Assembly: GCA_002470695.1 (NCBI GenBank)
Contig: DKNM01000113.1
Coordinates: 1-7,830 of the forward strand
Direction: 5' to 3'
Origin: Candidatus Neomicrothrix sp. UBA7388
GTDB lineage: Bacteria; Actinomycetota; Acidimicrobiia; Acidimicrobiales; Poriferisodalaceae
DNA: 7,830 bases
A model generated the notes under the pieces. The model was not told where the DNA came from, did no database searches, and worked only from the letters and a program-made list of their open reading frames with translations. Positions 6,940 to 7,830 of the stretch are shown piece after piece; position 1 is the first letter of the stretch; each line of letters begins with the position of its first letter. The translations under genes and the position numbers were made by a program.

Positions 6940-7830
6940 GTGAAATCAGTGGGAGTCTCAGGAGCTGAAGGGGCATTGCGTTCACGGATAGCGGACGCGC
7001 TTTCGCAGATCTCCGATGAAGTACTCAGTTTCACTTATGAAGACGGCGACATAGACCTTGAGGGCGTCGAGTGTTTAGTGCATCTTGCTTTTTCAGATGA
7101 CTCGGACCAACGAAATTTGATTGACCTGCTGGAACATGCGGAAAAGTCAGATATTTCACAACTAGTTGTTGTTTCCAGCGCGATGGTTTATGGCGCCTGG
7201 CCAAATAATCCCGTGCCAATCTCAGAAGACGCCGCAGTTCGCCCTAACCCCGAATCCGCCTTCGCAGTTCACCAGGCAGATGCCGAGAGAACTGCATTGG
7301 AATGGGCCGACCTTGACTTGAACCGTAGGGTCGCCATTCTTCGACCATCAGCCGTTGCCTCACCCAATGCAGTCGGATTAATTGGTGAGGCGCTGCTGGC
7401 GGCCGCCCCTATCAGAACCCGCCGTGACGATCCCCCTCAGCAATTTGTTCACCTTGATGACCTAGCGACGGCAGTCGCTACGGTGGCTCAAACTGATGAA
7501 TCAGGAGTTTTTAATGTCGCTCCAGATGGTTGGTTAACAGCCCGGCAAGTACGGGACCTTATAGGTGCCCGCCCAACAATTCGGCTTCCGATTCCATTAC
7601 CCGGACGCCTTGATCGGTACGTGGCTAGGCGAGTCGGTCATCAAGCTCCCACCGGTTTGCTGCCCTACACCCGCTACCCATGGGTTATAGCGAACGACAG
7701 AATCAGGGCCATAGGTTGGGCTCCCCGGTACGGCAACGACCAAGTGTTCGTTGCCGCCGATGCTGGGATGCCCTGGGATTCAATGAACGCTAAACAAAGG
7801 CAAACAGTTTCATTAGCGATCGGGACAGCT
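6940..7830 (+). CDS. NAD-dependent epimerase/dehydratase-like protein (3' end missing)
   Basis: An open frame of 297 codons runs from GTG 6940 to the window edge and resembles the extended SDR/epimerase superfamily. Recognisable parts are a degraded nucleotide-binding loop near the N-terminus (VSGAEGALRSRI, residues 6-17, where GxxGxxG reads GxxGxxR), CLVHLAF, the strand and turn LVVVSSAMVYGAWP, then RPNPESAFAVHQADAERTALEW, VAILRPSAV, QQFVHLDDLATAVATV and GVFNVAPDGWLT. The catalytic YxxxK position reads F108-AVH-Q112, so both catalytic residues are replaced. The segment between the first strand and VSSAMVYG is about 40 residues shorter than usual and lacks the usual NVxGT helix. GTG 6940 directly follows an in-frame TGA (6934) and has AGGG 8 bases upstream. 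Superfamily membership is solid. Enzyme activity and substrate cannot be claimed, and relatives beside DUF2342 genes may share these changes. Confidence 0.82.
   Translation, partial: MKSVGVSGAEGALRSRIADALSQISDEVLSFTYEDGDIDLEGVECLVHLAFSDDSDQRNLIDLLEHAEKSDISQLVVVSSAMVYGAWPNNPVPISEDAAVRPNPESAFAVHQADAERTALEWADLDLNRRVAILRPSAVASPNAVGLIGEALLAAAPIRTRRDDPPQQFVHLDDLATAVATVAQTDESGVFNVAPDGWLTARQVRDLIGARPTIRLPIPLPGRLDRYVARRVGHQAPTGLLPYTRYPWVIANDRIRAIGWAPRYGNDQVFVAADAGMPWDSMNAKQRQTVSLAIGTA

Noticed and set aside
6681..7034. 117-residue - strand frame across the divergent spacer
   Set aside because: It is out of frame with the Zincin_2-like gene, covers its start and the epimerase-like start, and shows no family pattern. 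Shadow frame.

Overview
The window looks like an actinobacterial chromosome segment, most likely from the Acidimicrobiia or a similar environmental lineage. The basis is protein character: a SenX3/RegX3-type two-component pair joined to pst-phoU, and an actinobacterial Zincin_2/DUF2342-type protein divergent from an NAD-dependent epimerase-like protein. Base composition is only moderately GC by eye, which is low for classical Actinomycetota. Taxonomy is inferred from remembered family resemblance, not from a search.

Positions 1-4239 are the end of a phosphate uptake and phosphate signalling operon on the + strand: pstA (5' end outside the window), pstB, phoU, a SenX3/PhoR-like histidine kinase and a RegX3/PhoB-like response regulator. 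pstA/pstB, phoU/senX3 and senX3/regX3 overlap by a few bases, and pstB-phoU are 45 bases apart, so the five genes are probably co-transcribed and partly translationally coupled. In the expected scheme the Pst transporter and PhoU report phosphate status to the kinase, which sets the phosphorylation of RegX3, which controls phosphate-starvation genes, probably including this operon.

Positions 4289-5665 hold a major facilitator superfamily membrane protein of unknown substrate. It starts with TTG behind a good ribosome binding site, 49 bases after regX3, and may be the last gene of the operon. It meets the next gene tail to tail, the two stop codons sharing a TTAA.

Positions 5662-6861 (- strand) hold a full-length Zincin_2-type protein whose predicted zinc site is degenerate: the HExxH position reads NELAT. 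A 78-base divergent spacer separates it from a + strand epimerase/dehydratase-like gene that runs off the window at 7830. That gene has also lost the usual catalytic YxxxK (it reads FxxxQ) and has a shortened, altered Rossmann half. Two adjacent, intact genes that both look like former enzymes are the most interesting observation here. No RNA genes, mobile elements, CRISPR arrays or long repeats were seen.
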